Part shown: one piece after another, positions 24,109 to 33,675 of the stretch
How the letters are laid out: the number at the start of each line of letters is the position of its first letter
How positions within the stretch are numbered: the first letter of the stretch is position 1
Assembly (NCBI GenBank): GCA_964521025.1
Contig: CAZFPK010000028.1
Coordinates: forward strand, 1 to 38,966
From: DRTC01 sp964521025
GTDB lineage: Bacteria; Cloacimonadota; Cloacimonadia; Cloacimonadales; TCS61
DNA length: 38,966 nt
Reading direction: 5' to 3'
The notes under the pieces: model-generated
Databases searched by the model: none
Told to the model about the DNA's origin: nothing
The model's input: only the letters and a program-made list of their open reading frames with translations
Made by a program: the position numbers and the translations under genes

Positions 24109-24669
24109 GTGGCAACCACTTCTGATATCAGGAATGGTATGATCATAGAATTCAAGAATGATCTTTATGAAATTGTCGAATTCCTGCATGTTAAACCCGG
24201 TAAAGGTTCGGCTTTTGTCAGGACAAAACTGAAAAGTATTACCTCCGGCCAAGTAATCGAAAATACATTTAGAACGAGTGAGAAATTAACGGAAGTCAGG
24301 GTTGAAAAACATAAAAAAGAATATCTCTATTTCGACGGCAGCTTTTATGTATTCATGGATAGTAATACTTATGAACAAATACAGGTCCCGGCCGAGATAA
24401 TAGGAAACCTTGACAAATACCTGGTCGAGAATATGGTCGTAACGATGAAATTCGATCCTGAAGGTAAAATATTGGGAATCGAACTTCCGATAACAGTTGT
24501 TCAAGAAATTGTCGAATGCGAACCGAATATCAAAGGAAATACAGCCACAGCCAGCGGTAAGAAAGCAACTACAAATAGAGGTTTGAATCTTACAGTCCCG
24601 TTTTTCATTGAAATCGGAGATGAAATTAAGATTGACACCCGCAACGGAGAATATATTGAGAGAACATAA
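24109..24669 (+). CDS. efp: Translation elongation factor P
   Basis: 186 residues, normal length, three beta-barrel domains. GTG start after a strong AAGGAGG site. The tip loop HVKPGKGSAF carries Lys32 at the position that enters the ribosomal peptidyl transferase centre, and the following VRTKLK is typical. The C-terminal signature NTATASGKKATTNRGLNLTV is present. It relieves stalling at polyproline. No modification enzyme is visible in the window. Confidence 0.96.
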   Translation: MATTSDIRNGMIIEFKNDLYEIVEFLHVKPGKGSAFVRTKLKSITSGQVIENTFRTSEKLTEVRVEKHKKEYLYFDGSFYVFMDSNTYEQIQVPAEIIGNLDKYLVENMVVTMKFDPEGKILGIELPITVVQEIVECEPNIKGNTATASGKKATTNRGLNLTVPFFIEIGDEIKIDTRNGEYIERT

Positions 24670-24678
24670 GGAGAAGAG

Positions 24679-24885
24679 ATGGCTAAAGTAAGATCATTCG
24701 CAGCAAAACTTGCTCATGAGATCAGCACCTTTGGAAAAGTTATTTGTCCAAAATGTAATACTGAAGTAAAAAAAATAAAATTAATTAGAAGCAGAAAGTC
24801 AAAAGCAAATACCTGGTCCCCGAAATATGAATTCATCGATATCTGTAAATGCAATGAAAAAGATATTATCGCGGGAAAAGTTTAA
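24679..24885 (+). CDS. Small Cys-rich (zinc-ribbon-like) protein
   Basis: 68 residues, basic, with CPKC at residues 23-26 and CKC near residue 56, which could bind zinc. Ordinary good AAGGAG site; it lies 9 bases after efp, so it is probably co-transcribed. I do not recognise the family; the size and charge suggest RNA or ribosome binding, which is inference. From 24886 to 25090 there is AT-rich leader with no gene. Confidence 0.6.
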   Translation: MAKVRSFAAKLAHEISTFGKVICPKCNTEVKKIKLIRSRKSKANTWSPKYEFIDICKCNEKDIIAGKV

Positions 24886-25090
24886 TTTATAATCATTATT
24901 CTTGTGAAAATCTTTCTTAAGGGTTTTAATATTTTTAGAATATGAAAAATATAAGGAGGTTTGAGCAATTTTGACATAGCAGCTAATATAATTTGAAAAA
25001 GACATTTAGATAAACGGGTCCATTTGTATTGGTTGCATTTTTATAATTATCAAAATATGGTTCTTTTGAACTTCATATTCCGGAGGAAAA

Positions 25091-25987
25091 ATGAAAAAAA
25101 TTATAATAGCCTATGTCGTTATAAGCCTGACAACATTTTTGATCGCTGAATCAAATGGTAAATACGGCTTTCAAATGCTCAAAATCCTTTCCAGTGCAAA
25201 TGCGGCTGCCAAAGCCGGTAACGATCCTTTTTCTTCTCCCGACGCTTTTAGCTTCCTGCAAAATCCTGCTTCTGGACTGATAAATAGAACCCAAGCTGTT
25301 TCCATCACTCAAAACTACTGGATATTCGATACAAAAATGAGTTCTGTTGCTTATCTGAATCCGCATGGTAAAACCTCTTTCGGAATCGCCTTCAGACAAC
25401 TCGATTACGGAAAATTCCCCGACATCAACGAACAGCAAGAATTGATCGGTGAATTCCATCCGCTTGACTTGAATTTGATCGTGAACTTTGCTTTCCGGAT
25501 AAATCCCGACCATTATTTCGGAATGAATTTTCATAGTCTCTATGAAAAAATTAAAACTGCTTCCAGTTTTGCTTTATCATGCGATCTTGGTTATACTTAC
25601 TTGACTCCCATAAAAAATATGAAACTTTCTGCTGCTCTAAAACATCTTGGTTCTTCTACTAAAATGGATGAAGATAATATCGATTTACCGACTACTTTTG
25701 AAATCGGATTAGCAAAATCTCTGGAAAAAGATTTTATTGAAATTTCATCTGAAATCAAAGGCATAAAACATCAGGATAGAGATGGAACAAATGCCACCTT
25801 GAGTTTAAGTTTCCTGTTATATGAAAAATTCAGACTTTCTGGTGGATATAAATTCAATTATGATTCCGAGGACTTAGCAGCCGGATGTGGTTTCATCTAT
25901 AAAAACCTGCTGATCGATTATGCTTTTATCCCATTCAAATATGAAATAAATGATGTTCACATGTTCACCATAAGTTATTTATTTTGA
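25091..25987 (+). CDS. PorV/PorQ-family outer-membrane protein
   Basis: 298 residues. Signal peptide MKKIIIAYVVISLTTFLIAE. The N-terminal segment MLKILSSANAAAKAGNDPF and SPDAFSFLQNPASGL match the PorV/PorQ group, followed by beta strands and a terminal F. PorV-type proteins hold or shuttle type IX secretion substrates at the outer membrane. The next gene encodes just such a putative substrate 10 bases downstream, so the pair may be functional partners. Overlap with the family is by motif only. Confidence 0.75.
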   Translation: MKKIIIAYVVISLTTFLIAESNGKYGFQMLKILSSANAAAKAGNDPFSSPDAFSFLQNPASGLINRTQAVSITQNYWIFDTKMSSVAYLNPHGKTSFGIAFRQLDYGKFPDINEQQELIGEFHPLDLNLIVNFAFRINPDHYFGMNFHSLYEKIKTASSFALSCDLGYTYLTPIKNMKLSAALKHLGSSTKMDEDNIDLPTTFEIGLAKSLEKDFIEISSEIKGIKHQDRDGTNATLSLSFLLYEKFRLSGGYKFNYDSEDLAAGCGFIYKNLLIDYAFIPFKYEINDVHMFTISYLF

Positions 25988-25997
25988 GGTATGAAAA

Positions 25998-28900
25998 ATG
26001 AAAAAAATAACAATAATATGCATAACCTTTCTGATCCCGTTATTTTTATCCTGTCTGGACCGTGTTCCAAAGCAGATGATCATAAAAACAACATCGCCTA
26101 AATTAGTGTCCGGCAACGAATTGGGAATATCTGAACTCGACAGTTTCCTTTCCGCAAAGCAGGTGAGAAATATCAAACCTGTACTCAAAAAAACTCAAAA
26201 TAATTTTTTTGTAGCTACTTTTGATGAGGAATTGAATTGGAACGAAACAAAAAATCTCCAGTTTGAAGGAGTGGAATATATTCAGCCAAATTATATCAAT
26301 GGTTTCTTTGTCACTCCTAACGATCCGGAATTCGGCAACCAACAATTTGATGTCGTCAACATTCCCGAAGCCTGGGACTACACAACCGGAAATAAAGAGA
26401 TCGTAATCGGTCTGGTCGATTCAGGGGTAATGCTCGATCATCCTGATATTCAGTATAATATTGCCATTAACCAGGGAGAACTTCCGGAATGGGCTTTTTC
26501 TGTTCTTGACTATGATGACGATGGTTATTTAAGTTTGCAGGAATTAGTGGAATATATGGTCTATAATAATCTTGATATGAATGATGATGATGAAGTCGAT
26601 TATCATGATGTTGTGTATTTTGGCTCTCCTTTTGCTGATGGTATAGACGATGATGGAAATGGTTATACCGACGATGTTCTGGGTTGGGATTTTGTTGATG
26701 CGCCGGAACTTGCCGATGATGCTCTTGGTGATTTTGTCGATCATGATAATGACCCCACCGATGAAAATAATCATGGAACCCATATTGCAGGTATAATCTC
26801 AGCTCAAGTAAATAACAATGCAGGAGTAGCAGGAATTTGTTGGAATACAAAGCTTTTGCCGATAAGAGCCGGTTTTAGAACTGTCGATGGTCAAGGTTAC
26901 CTGCAGGATGATGATGCTGCTGCCGGAATTATTTTTTCCGTAGATGAAGGTGCAGATGTAATTAATCTTAGCTGGGGAGACACTAATTTCTCCCAAATTA
27001 TCGCAGATGCCTGCTATTATGCTTATGAGAATGGAACAATAGTCGTAGTTGCTGCCGGGAACACCGGGGAAACAGGGATCATGTATCCGGCAAGATTATC
27101 CAATACAATTGCCGTCGGTTCAGTAGATAATTCGAATCCCCCGGAAATTACAACCTTCTCCAGTTATGGCCCTCATCTTGATCTGGTCGCTCCCGGACTA
27201 TTCATTATCAGCACATATGATTCTGTTGAGCCATTATATAAAGAACTTTCCGGCACATCTGTTTCCTGTCCTTTTGTCGTCGGCAGTATTGCCTTACTTC
27301 TTTCCATCGAACCTGCTCTCAATTTTGAACAAATTCGCGCCAGGTTAAACAGCTCGACCTTAGACCTCGGGGAACAAGGTTTTGATAATCTCTACGGCAA
27401 CGGTTTATTGGATACTTACTATCTTTTAACCAATACCGATACTCCGTTTATTGAAATTACATCTCCTCTTGAGCATGAAGGATTGAGTAATGATTTTGAT
27501 ATTACCGGCACTGTAACCGCTCCAAATTTTTGGAGATATTCTGTTATGTTTACAGCAGAGGATTCTCCAAATCTTAATACTGATTGGATGAATGTTGAAG
27601 ATCCCAATTTCCAGAATCATAATCCGATCTGGTATTATAACGAAATCGAAGATGATGTGCTGGCATCTTTCCATCTGAGGGAATTAATGCCGGATGACAT
27701 TTACCAGATCAAAGTTGAAGTTGTTTCTAATGATTTCAGGCATTATGATTACCGTTTTACTGTTCATATCGATCAATCTGCTCCTGTTTTCATCGATTCT
27801 TTAGCTGCCACCGCTAAACGATATGAAGGGGAATTGCAGAAATATTTTGTGCAGGCGGTTTTTGATGAACCCGTTAATTTATCGTTAACTTGTACCAATG
27901 AATTAGAAACTTATGAAATTGTAAGTACTTATATGGATTCCGTTCATCTTCTTGCCTTGCCTGATGAAATCCCGGAAGGTATTATTTCAATCGATTACCA
28001 TGCTGATAATAACTCTGGTTTAGAAACAACCGATACATTTCCCTACCTGGTCGAAGTTGACCATAGTTCCATCGGTGTAAATCTTTTTGAACAGACCGTT
28101 CTTGGTCAAGAACTGGTTTGTATCAGGAAAGTACATGATATTAATAACAATGGTAAAAATGAATTTGTTGCGATGGAAAGAAATGAAAATAATGATGTTA
28201 ACCATGTTTTTGAAATCTTGGATAATACACTCGTGCTGCAACATACATTTGTCGATGAATTCTGGCCTCACGATATCGGTTATACGAATACGGAAAACAA
28301 GATCAATGTTCTGGGAATAATCGGTGAAATTGCCATAGTTTACGAAGCTCCCGACACAAGTTTTTATCCAAACACAGACTTTATTTATCAGGATACATTG
28401 TGGACAGAGGATAAAGTTTACGGCGGACAATTCCTTAATTATGATGCTTTCAGTGATTCAAATAACACTCAAGAAGAAGTTGTTTTAATTAAAAACCGGC
28501 AAGTTGGCAATGCCACGAGAAGAGTGGTTGCCATGAATAGAAGGTACGGAAATACTTTTGAAGAAGAATATGTCCTTCTTAATTACACTCCGACCACTGT
28601 TAAAAATGAATTTGTAAATAGGGCAGCTTCCGGAAATTTAGATAATGATGTTTATGCAGATATATTAACTGCTGATACGGACGGTGATATTTTGATCTTT
28701 GAAATAAACCCCGATAGTGCCTATCATTACAATGAAAATATCCATAATTTCAAGACTATCAATCCGGTCTGGTATGACAGGTTGCCTGTTGCTGATGCTT
28801 ATTACATGGCTGTTGGAGATTTTCTCGGTCATGGAAACGGGCAGAAAGATTTTTGTGTCGGCGGTATAATTCAAAATCCGCTCGATCCCGCCAAATCATT

Positions 28901-30536
28901 CTCATATTTTAAGTTTTACACACATTCCGGTCAGGATAACCAATACATTCCGGTTGCTGCTATGAGTTTCGACCAGGTCGAATCCAGCAACTCGATCGCA
29001 AATGTAGATTTAGACGGTGATGGCGATGAAGAAGTAATTTTATCGCTTCCTCCTAATTTATATGTGGTCGATTATGTCGATGGGGAACTTGTTCCGATCT
29101 GGAAAGGTGAGTCTGTAAAGACTTACCAGAATGCGATTACTGCTTTACCGCAAACAGAAAATGAAAATTCCCATATTATCGTGAATATCACCGAAGGCAT
29201 AGATACCAAGAGCTGCCTTGTTAAGCAAAGAGATCCGGATGACCTAAACGGTCCTCCCACACCTGAAAATTTTTCTATCCAGCCGGTCGATGCTTTTATT
29301 GTATCTTTGAACTGGAATCCTGTTGCAGAAGCAGATTCATTTATGGTTTACAGGAAATATAATAATGAGTTATCACCTATTGGGAGTACAATCGAAAATA
29401 GTTACCTGGATCTGTCATTCCCTTTCTTGGAAGGTTATCAAGAAGGTGATTCTTTATATTATCAGGTTACCTCTTTTAACGAAGATTTCTCTCCAAATGA
29501 AAGTCTGCCGACCCTCTTGAAAAAAGCTATACCTTTTTCTATTCCTTTATTCCAGAATATTTCGATGAATTCCAACTATGAATTGAAACTTTATTATGAT
29601 CTTATGTTAAGCAATGATGCGATCAATACCAGTCATTTTATGATCGGTGATAGTTGTTTTTATTCTGATGGAGAGATCGAATTTACTGCTTCCGTAGATG
29701 ATAATATTTCCAGACCGACATCTGTTAATTTCATCCAGGAAAAAAAGGGATTATTGTCGAGGTTTGGCAGTTCTTTCAACAGTCTTTTGCCCGAACCCGA
29801 ATTCATTCCGGAAAATTTTGATGAATATAATTATGAAAAATACTATTTCCTGAATATTACCGGTTTAAAAGGTGCAACCGGTGTACCTGTTCCAGATGAA
29901 TCAATTATGTTCAAATACGAAGAAGATACAACCTCGCCGGAAATCCTCAATGTTGAGACTATGGATGATTATTATTCGGTTAAAGTGTATTTTTCGGAAA
30001 TTATCGATACAACATCAGCCGAGACCTTAGCAAATTATTATTTGGTCCCTCCGCTATTGGATCGAAACAATACGATTGCGTCTGTAACTGCTTCCGGCGA
30101 TTATGTTCTGATCCGGATGGCAACAAAACTGCAGCATTCAAATCAGCCGTATTTTCTGAAATTATCCAACATCCTCGATCTTGCCGGAAATGAGATTTCC
30201 AATAGCGGCAACAAATTTCATTTCTCTTTGAGTAATATAAGAAATCTCGATCATCTCATTGTGTTTCCAAACCCGTTAAACCTGCAGGAAGAACAGGAAT
30301 TCAGGATGATCAAATTCATCAATCCTCCACGAGAACAAACAGGAAAACTACACATCTATAATTTTGCCGGAGACCTGGTTTATGCAAAAGATATCGGACC
30401 GTATTATAACGAGCAAGAATACCCGATATGGGATGTAAAAAACCAGGCAGGAAAACAGGTTTCATCAGGAATTTATTTCTATTTGATCAAAATGGAGAAT
30501 GACTATAAAAGAGGAAAGATTGTCATCATAAATTAG
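25998..30536 (+). CDS. Large secreted subtilisin-like protease with type IX-style sorting domain
   Basis: 1512 residues. Signal peptide with lipobox-like LFLSC (Cys19); residues about 30-105 are an I9-like propeptide. Subtilase triad: GLVDSGV (Asp141), NNHGTHIAG (His259) and LSGTSVSCP (Ser421), with oxyanion Asn355 in AAGNTG. An insert at about 170-230 has EF-hand-like loops (DYDDDGYLSLQE, DDDGNGYTDD), probably calcium binding. Then beta-sandwich regions, a repeat-poor middle, fibronectin-like domain near 1080 and Ig-like domain near 1310. Residues about 1415-1512 (VFPNPLNL, GIYFYLIKMENDYKRGKIVI) are a type A/FlgD-like sorting domain. A lipobox and a sorting domain together are unusual. Confidence 0.9.
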   Translation: MKKITIICITFLIPLFLSCLDRVPKQMIIKTTSPKLVSGNELGISELDSFLSAKQVRNIKPVLKKTQNNFFVATFDEELNWNETKNLQFEGVEYIQPNYINGFFVTPNDPEFGNQQFDVVNIPEAWDYTTGNKEIVIGLVDSGVMLDHPDIQYNIAINQGELPEWAFSVLDYDDDGYLSLQELVEYMVYNNLDMNDDDEVDYHDVVYFGSPFADGIDDDGNGYTDDVLGWDFVDAPELADDALGDFVDHDNDPTDENNHGTHIAGIISAQVNNNAGVAGICWNTKLLPIRAGFRTVDGQGYLQDDDAAAGIIFSVDEGADVINLSWGDTNFSQIIADACYYAYENGTIVVVAAGNTGETGIMYPARLSNTIAVGSVDNSNPPEITTFSSYGPHLDLVAPGLFIISTYDSVEPLYKELSGTSVSCPFVVGSIALLLSIEPALNFEQIRARLNSSTLDLGEQGFDNLYGNGLLDTYYLLTNTDTPFIEITSPLEHEGLSNDFDITGTVTAPNFWRYSVMFTAEDSPNLNTDWMNVEDPNFQNHNPIWYYNEIEDDVLASFHLRELMPDDIYQIKVEVVSNDFRHYDYRFTVHIDQSAPVFIDSLAATAKRYEGELQKYFVQAVFDEPVNLSLTCTNELETYEIVSTYMDSVHLLALPDEIPEGIISIDYHADNNSGLETTDTFPYLVEVDHSSIGVNLFEQTVLGQELVCIRKVHDINNNGKNEFVAMERNENNDVNHVFEILDNTLVLQHTFVDEFWPHDIGYTNTENKINVLGIIGEIAIVYEAPDTSFYPNTDFIYQDTLWTEDKVYGGQFLNYDAFSDSNNTQEEVVLIKNRQVGNATRRVVAMNRRYGNTFEEEYVLLNYTPTTVKNEFVNRAASGNLDNDVYADILTADTDGDILIFEINPDSAYHYNENIHNFKTINPVWYDRLPVADAYYMAVGDFLGHGNGQKDFCVGGIIQNPLDPAKSFSYFKFYTHSGQDNQYIPVAAMSFDQVESSNSIANVDLDGDGDEEVILSLPPNLYVVDYVDGELVPIWKGESVKTYQNAITALPQTENENSHIIVNITEGIDTKSCLVKQRDPDDLNGPPTPENFSIQPVDAFIVSLNWNPVAEADSFMVYRKYNNELSPIGSTIENSYLDLSFPFLEGYQEGDSLYYQVTSFNEDFSPNESLPTLLKKAIPFSIPLFQNISMNSNYELKLYYDLMLSNDAINTSHFMIGDSCFYSDGEIEFTASVDDNISRPTSVNFIQEKKGLLSRFGSSFNSLLPEPEFIPENFDEYNYEKYYFLNITGLKGATGVPVPDESIMFKYEEDTTSPEILNVETMDDYYSVKVYFSEIIDTTSAETLANYYLVPPLLDRNNTIASVTASGDYVLIRMATKLQHSNQPYFLKLSNILDLAGNEISNSGNKFHFSLSNIRNLDHLIVFPNPLNLQEEQEFRMIKFINPPREQTGKLHIYNFAGDLVYAKDIGPYYNEQEYPIWDVKNQAGKQVSSGIYFYLIKMENDYKRGKIVIIN

Positions 30537-30540
30537 AGTC

Positions 30541-30598
30541 GATCAATAAACTAACTTTTCGAGCCGCTACTGCTAGCTCCCGGCTGCTCGATTTGATC
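30541..30598. repeat. Nested palindrome after the subtilase gene
   Basis: Outer GATCAA / TTGATC (30541-30546 and 30593-30598) encloses TCGAGCCG / CGGCTGCTCGA with a two-base bulge. It could be a stem-loop terminator, but no T-run follows, so it may be another short repeat or an mRNA 3' end. It ends 5 bases before the ribosome binding site of the next gene. Confidence 0.5.
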
Positions 30599-30615
30599 TA
30601 CAAAGGAGATTTATC

Positions 30616-31422
30616 ATGATTTCATTAGATTGGAAGGAAAGACTGAAACAGGATACGATCGATTTTTTTGAAAGAAAACTTCCAGCAAAAAATTACGATA
30701 TCGATATCATTTATAATGCTTTCCCGGAACGCATCGATAATAAAATTCCTCATGCTGTTATAACTTTAGTGGGTAAAACTCTTGCTTCAAAAATCGCCCG
30801 GACAGCCGACATGTATTTCGATTTTTATAATTCGCTCCTGGAGAACAAAGGAGAAAACGGAGTAATCATATTTTCCTATATCATGGCCAGAGCGATCAAG
30901 AAGAAACCGGATGTTTTCCTGGATTATCTGCAAAATATCCTGTATAAAGAAAAAGATCAGAAAGCATGTAATCTGATTGTCGATAAAGCAGTTTATCCTT
31001 TCCTGAAAAAAAAATCTCTGCCCTATCTCGATACGATTTCCCGCTGGATAAAAAGAGATAATAAAGTTCTCAGTTTGAGCATCCAGAAATTATTAGTGAA
31101 ACTGATCATGAATGATCAAAAGCTGATCACTCCGATCTTTAAAAAACTGGAAACTTCCTGGTTATATGCATCCTCGAATATGATAAAATTAAATATCAAT
31201 TTCCTGAAAGCAATCTATAAATTAGATAAAGATTATTATATGTCTGTGTTCGAGGATTATAAATCTACCCGGAATCCTGTCTTTGCGGATATTCTCTGCG
31301 GGAGTATCTGCTGTTATCATGAAAATATCCGGAAGATCGTAGATAATTGGTCAAAAAGCGGCAACATAAAATTAAAGAAAATCGGTCTGCACGGACAAAA
31401 AGTTTTAAAGAAAATAAAGTAA
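30616..31422 (+). CDS. Helical-repeat protein (possibly AlkD-like HEAT)
   Basis: 268 residues, nearly all alpha helical, with repeating helix pairs (ITLVGKTLASKIARTADMYF, YLQNILYKEKDQKACNLIVD, LDTISRWIKRDNKVLSLSIQ). The overall feel is that of DNA alkylation repeat or other HEAT proteins, but I cannot point to the alkylbase-binding residues. AAAGGAG precedes the ATG. Function unknown; the AlkD link is a weak inference. Confidence 0.5.
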   Translation: MISLDWKERLKQDTIDFFERKLPAKNYDIDIIYNAFPERIDNKIPHAVITLVGKTLASKIARTADMYFDFYNSLLENKGENGVIIFSYIMARAIKKKPDVFLDYLQNILYKEKDQKACNLIVDKAVYPFLKKKSLPYLDTISRWIKRDNKVLSLSIQKLLVKLIMNDQKLITPIFKKLETSWLYASSNMIKLNINFLKAIYKLDKDYYMSVFEDYKSTRNPVFADILCGSICCYHENIRKIVDNWSKSGNIKLKKIGLHGQKVLKKIK

Positions 31423-31598
31423 TGGAATTAAGAATTTTTTCAGTTTATCGATGATTTGATTAAATCCCTCTAAATCTCCTCTTGTGAAAGAGAGTTAACA
31501 GGAAAAGTTATTTCATGTAAATCTCGCTTTTTTGTGAGAATTAAAAGAGAATAAAAAATAATGGATAATATTTGATGGATTCGTAAAAAGTCTGATGT

Positions 31599-31685
31599 TG
31601 TCATTCTGAGTCCCGAGTCTTTGCACAAGAAAGAATCTTGTAATTTCTTGGTAATATTAATCTTTCGACTACGCTCAAGATGACA
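31599..31685. repeat. Short interspersed palindromic element
   Basis: TGTCATTCTGAG (31599-31610) and CTCAAGATGACA (31674-31685) are inverted, 10 of 12 paired. The interior has AAGAATCTTG and TTTCGACTACG. This layout is known from short interspersed repeats of many environmental bacteria. The remaining interval 31423-31598 and up to greA holds no gene. Confidence 0.6.
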
Positions 31686-31750
31686 GATTTCAATGATTAT
31701 TGCCTTTTTACGAGATCGTCATATTTAAGTTAAATTTTAGAAGGAACATC

Positions 31751-32221
31751 ATGGCAGAATACATTACCAGAGAAGGAATGCAGCGTCTGCAGAAACGAAT
31801 GAACGAACTGATAAAAAAGAGATCCGCGATCATACAACAAGTTGTAACTGCCAGGGAAATGGGAGATCTCAGCGAAAATGCAGAATATCAGGCAGCTCGC
31901 GAAAAACAGAGAGACCTGGAAAATGAATTCAACCGCATAAAATCGAGAATTGCAAAATTGCAGGTTATCGATCCCGCTGAAATCCCCAAAGATGCTGTTC
32001 GTTTCGGAGCTTGCGTTACGATCAAAGAAGAGTTGAATAACAAAAATAAATCTATTCGATTAGTCGGAATCGATGAGGTTTTTGAGACGACCGACGGCTA
32101 TGAGAGATTGTCTGTTGCTTCTCCGATCGGAAAAGCTTTGATCGGGAAAAAGACCGGAGATATTTTTACCGTTCAAACTCCTCTGGGTGAAAGGAAATTT
32201 AAGATAATGCAGATCGAGTAG
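31751..32221 (+). CDS. greA: Transcription elongation factor GreA
   Basis: An ATG at 31751 after AGAAGGA gives 156 residues, the normal size; the frame is open to 31700 but the extra residues are not GreA-like. N-terminal coiled coil with the acidic tip MGDLSENAEYQAAREKQ and C-terminal FKBP-like domain (SIRLVGIDE, SVASPIGKALIGKKTGD). It reactivates backtracked RNA polymerase by stimulating transcript cleavage. 18 bases separate it from the peptidase gene. Confidence 0.96.
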   Translation: MAEYITREGMQRLQKRMNELIKKRSAIIQQVVTAREMGDLSENAEYQAAREKQRDLENEFNRIKSRIAKLQVIDPAEIPKDAVRFGACVTIKEELNNKNKSIRLVGIDEVFETTDGYERLSVASPIGKALIGKKTGDIFTVQTPLGERKFKIMQIE

Positions 32222-32239
32222 AAGATCGGGAGAAATTTT

Positions 32240-33673
32240 ATGCCAAAAAAAATCGATGATTTAAGAAAAAAGTTGTTTTATGAAAGAAAGAATTTCTGGA
32301 AGGATTTTCCCGAAAAAGAACAAAAAGATGTTTTCAAATTCGCTGATGAATACAAATATTTCCTTAATTCATGTAAAACGGAACGAGAAACGATAAAATT
32401 CACGGAGAAGGAACTTCTGGTAAAAGGTTTTTCCGAGATCGATAAAAACAAAAATTCTAAAAAAGTCTTCCGTGTTTCCAGGAATAAAAATGCCGCTCTG
32501 GCTCTCATCGGGAAAAAACCGATCAGCACGGGAATAAACCTGATCGTTTCTCATATCGATGCACCGCGGGTCGATCTCAAACAAAATCCTCTTGCCGAAG
32601 ATGGAAAAACAAAATTGGGAATCCTGAAAACGCACTATTACGGCGGTATCAAAAAATATCAATGGATGTCAACACCGCTGGCAATTCATGGAGTAGTCGT
32701 TAAAAAAGACGGCAAAGTGGTTGAGATTTGTCTTGGAGAGGATGAAAAAGAACCGGTTTTTGTGATGCCGGACCTGCTTCCGCATTTAGCGGGGAAAACG
32801 CAATATACGAAAAAGATCGGGGAAGCCGTGACAGCCGGTCACATGAATATAATTTTCAATTCCATCCCTTACCTTGATAAAACAGATAAAAAAATCAAAG
32901 ATGCAGTCAAATTAAATGCCCTGGTTTTGTTGAATGAAAAATACGGGATCGTCGAAGAAGATTTTCTGAGTGCTGAGCTGGAAATCGTACCGGCAGGAAA
33001 ATCCAGAGATGCCGGGTTGGACAAAAGTTTTGTTCTCGGTTACGGACAGGATGACAGGATCTGTGCATTTACTTCCCTGAAAGCTCTTTTTGCTCTCGCC
33101 GAGGAAAATATCAAAAATGAAAAGACTGCTGTTGTTTATCTCGCAGATAAAGAAGAAATTGGAAGCGAAAGTAATACCGGGGCAAAATCCATCTTTATCA
33201 TTGATTTTATTGCCGGTCTGCTGCAACATAATGGAGAAGCATTCGACAGCTCGACTCTCCGAAAAACCCTGATCAACAGCCAGATCCTCTCCGCCGATGT
33301 TAATGCTGCGATCAATCCAAATTACCCGGATGTTCACGAAGCTGAAAACGCTGTTCATCTCGGTTTTGGGGTCAGCCTTACAAAATATACAGGAGCCCGA
33401 GGAAAAAGCAGTTCCAACGATGCAAACGCCGAATTCAATGCGACGATCATTAAAATATTCAATAACGAGAAAGTAAACTGGCAGACCGGAACACTGGGCA
33501 AAGTCGATGAAGGCGGCGGCGGCACGATCGCCAAATTCATGGCGCAGCACGGAGCAGAAGTCATCGATTGCGGTCCCGGACTTCTCGGTATGCATTCTCT
33601 TTATGAATTGAGCAGCAAAGCAGATATTTATTCTGCTTTTCGAGCATATAAAGCATTTTTCAAGAAAGGTTAA
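32240..33673 (+). CDS. M18-family aminopeptidase
   Basis: 477 residues, the family's usual length. Metal and active-site segments: IVSHIDAPRVDLKQNPL near residue 97, GYGQDDRICAFTSL near 271, LADKEEIGSESNTGA near 304, SADVNAAINPNYPDVH near 353 and the C-terminal CGPGLLGMHSLYELSSKAD. These are the dinuclear zinc site of aspartyl aminopeptidase-type enzymes. The C-terminal His is present. Cytoplasmic, tetrahedral in known members. Which N-terminal residue it removes cannot be told here. GGGAGAA precedes the ATG. Confidence 0.92.
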   Translation: MPKKIDDLRKKLFYERKNFWKDFPEKEQKDVFKFADEYKYFLNSCKTERETIKFTEKELLVKGFSEIDKNKNSKKVFRVSRNKNAALALIGKKPISTGINLIVSHIDAPRVDLKQNPLAEDGKTKLGILKTHYYGGIKKYQWMSTPLAIHGVVVKKDGKVVEICLGEDEKEPVFVMPDLLPHLAGKTQYTKKIGEAVTAGHMNIIFNSIPYLDKTDKKIKDAVKLNALVLLNEKYGIVEEDFLSAELEIVPAGKSRDAGLDKSFVLGYGQDDRICAFTSLKALFALAEENIKNEKTAVVYLADKEEIGSESNTGAKSIFIIDFIAGLLQHNGEAFDSSTLRKTLINSQILSADVNAAINPNYPDVHEAENAVHLGFGVSLTKYTGARGKSSSNDANAEFNATIIKIFNNEKVNWQTGTLGKVDEGGGGTIAKFMAQHGAEVIDCGPGLLGMHSLYELSSKADIYSAFRAYKAFFKKG

Positions 33674-33675
33674 AT

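Noticed and set aside
26467..26850. His-rich minus-strand frame inside the subtilase gene
   Set aside because: It mirrors the Asp-rich calcium-binding loops of the protease and has no homology pattern or ribosome binding site.
32912..33595. 227-codon minus-strand frame within the aminopeptidase gene
   Set aside because: Antisense to clearly conserved M18 motifs; low-likelihood composition with many Ser/Phe/Cys.
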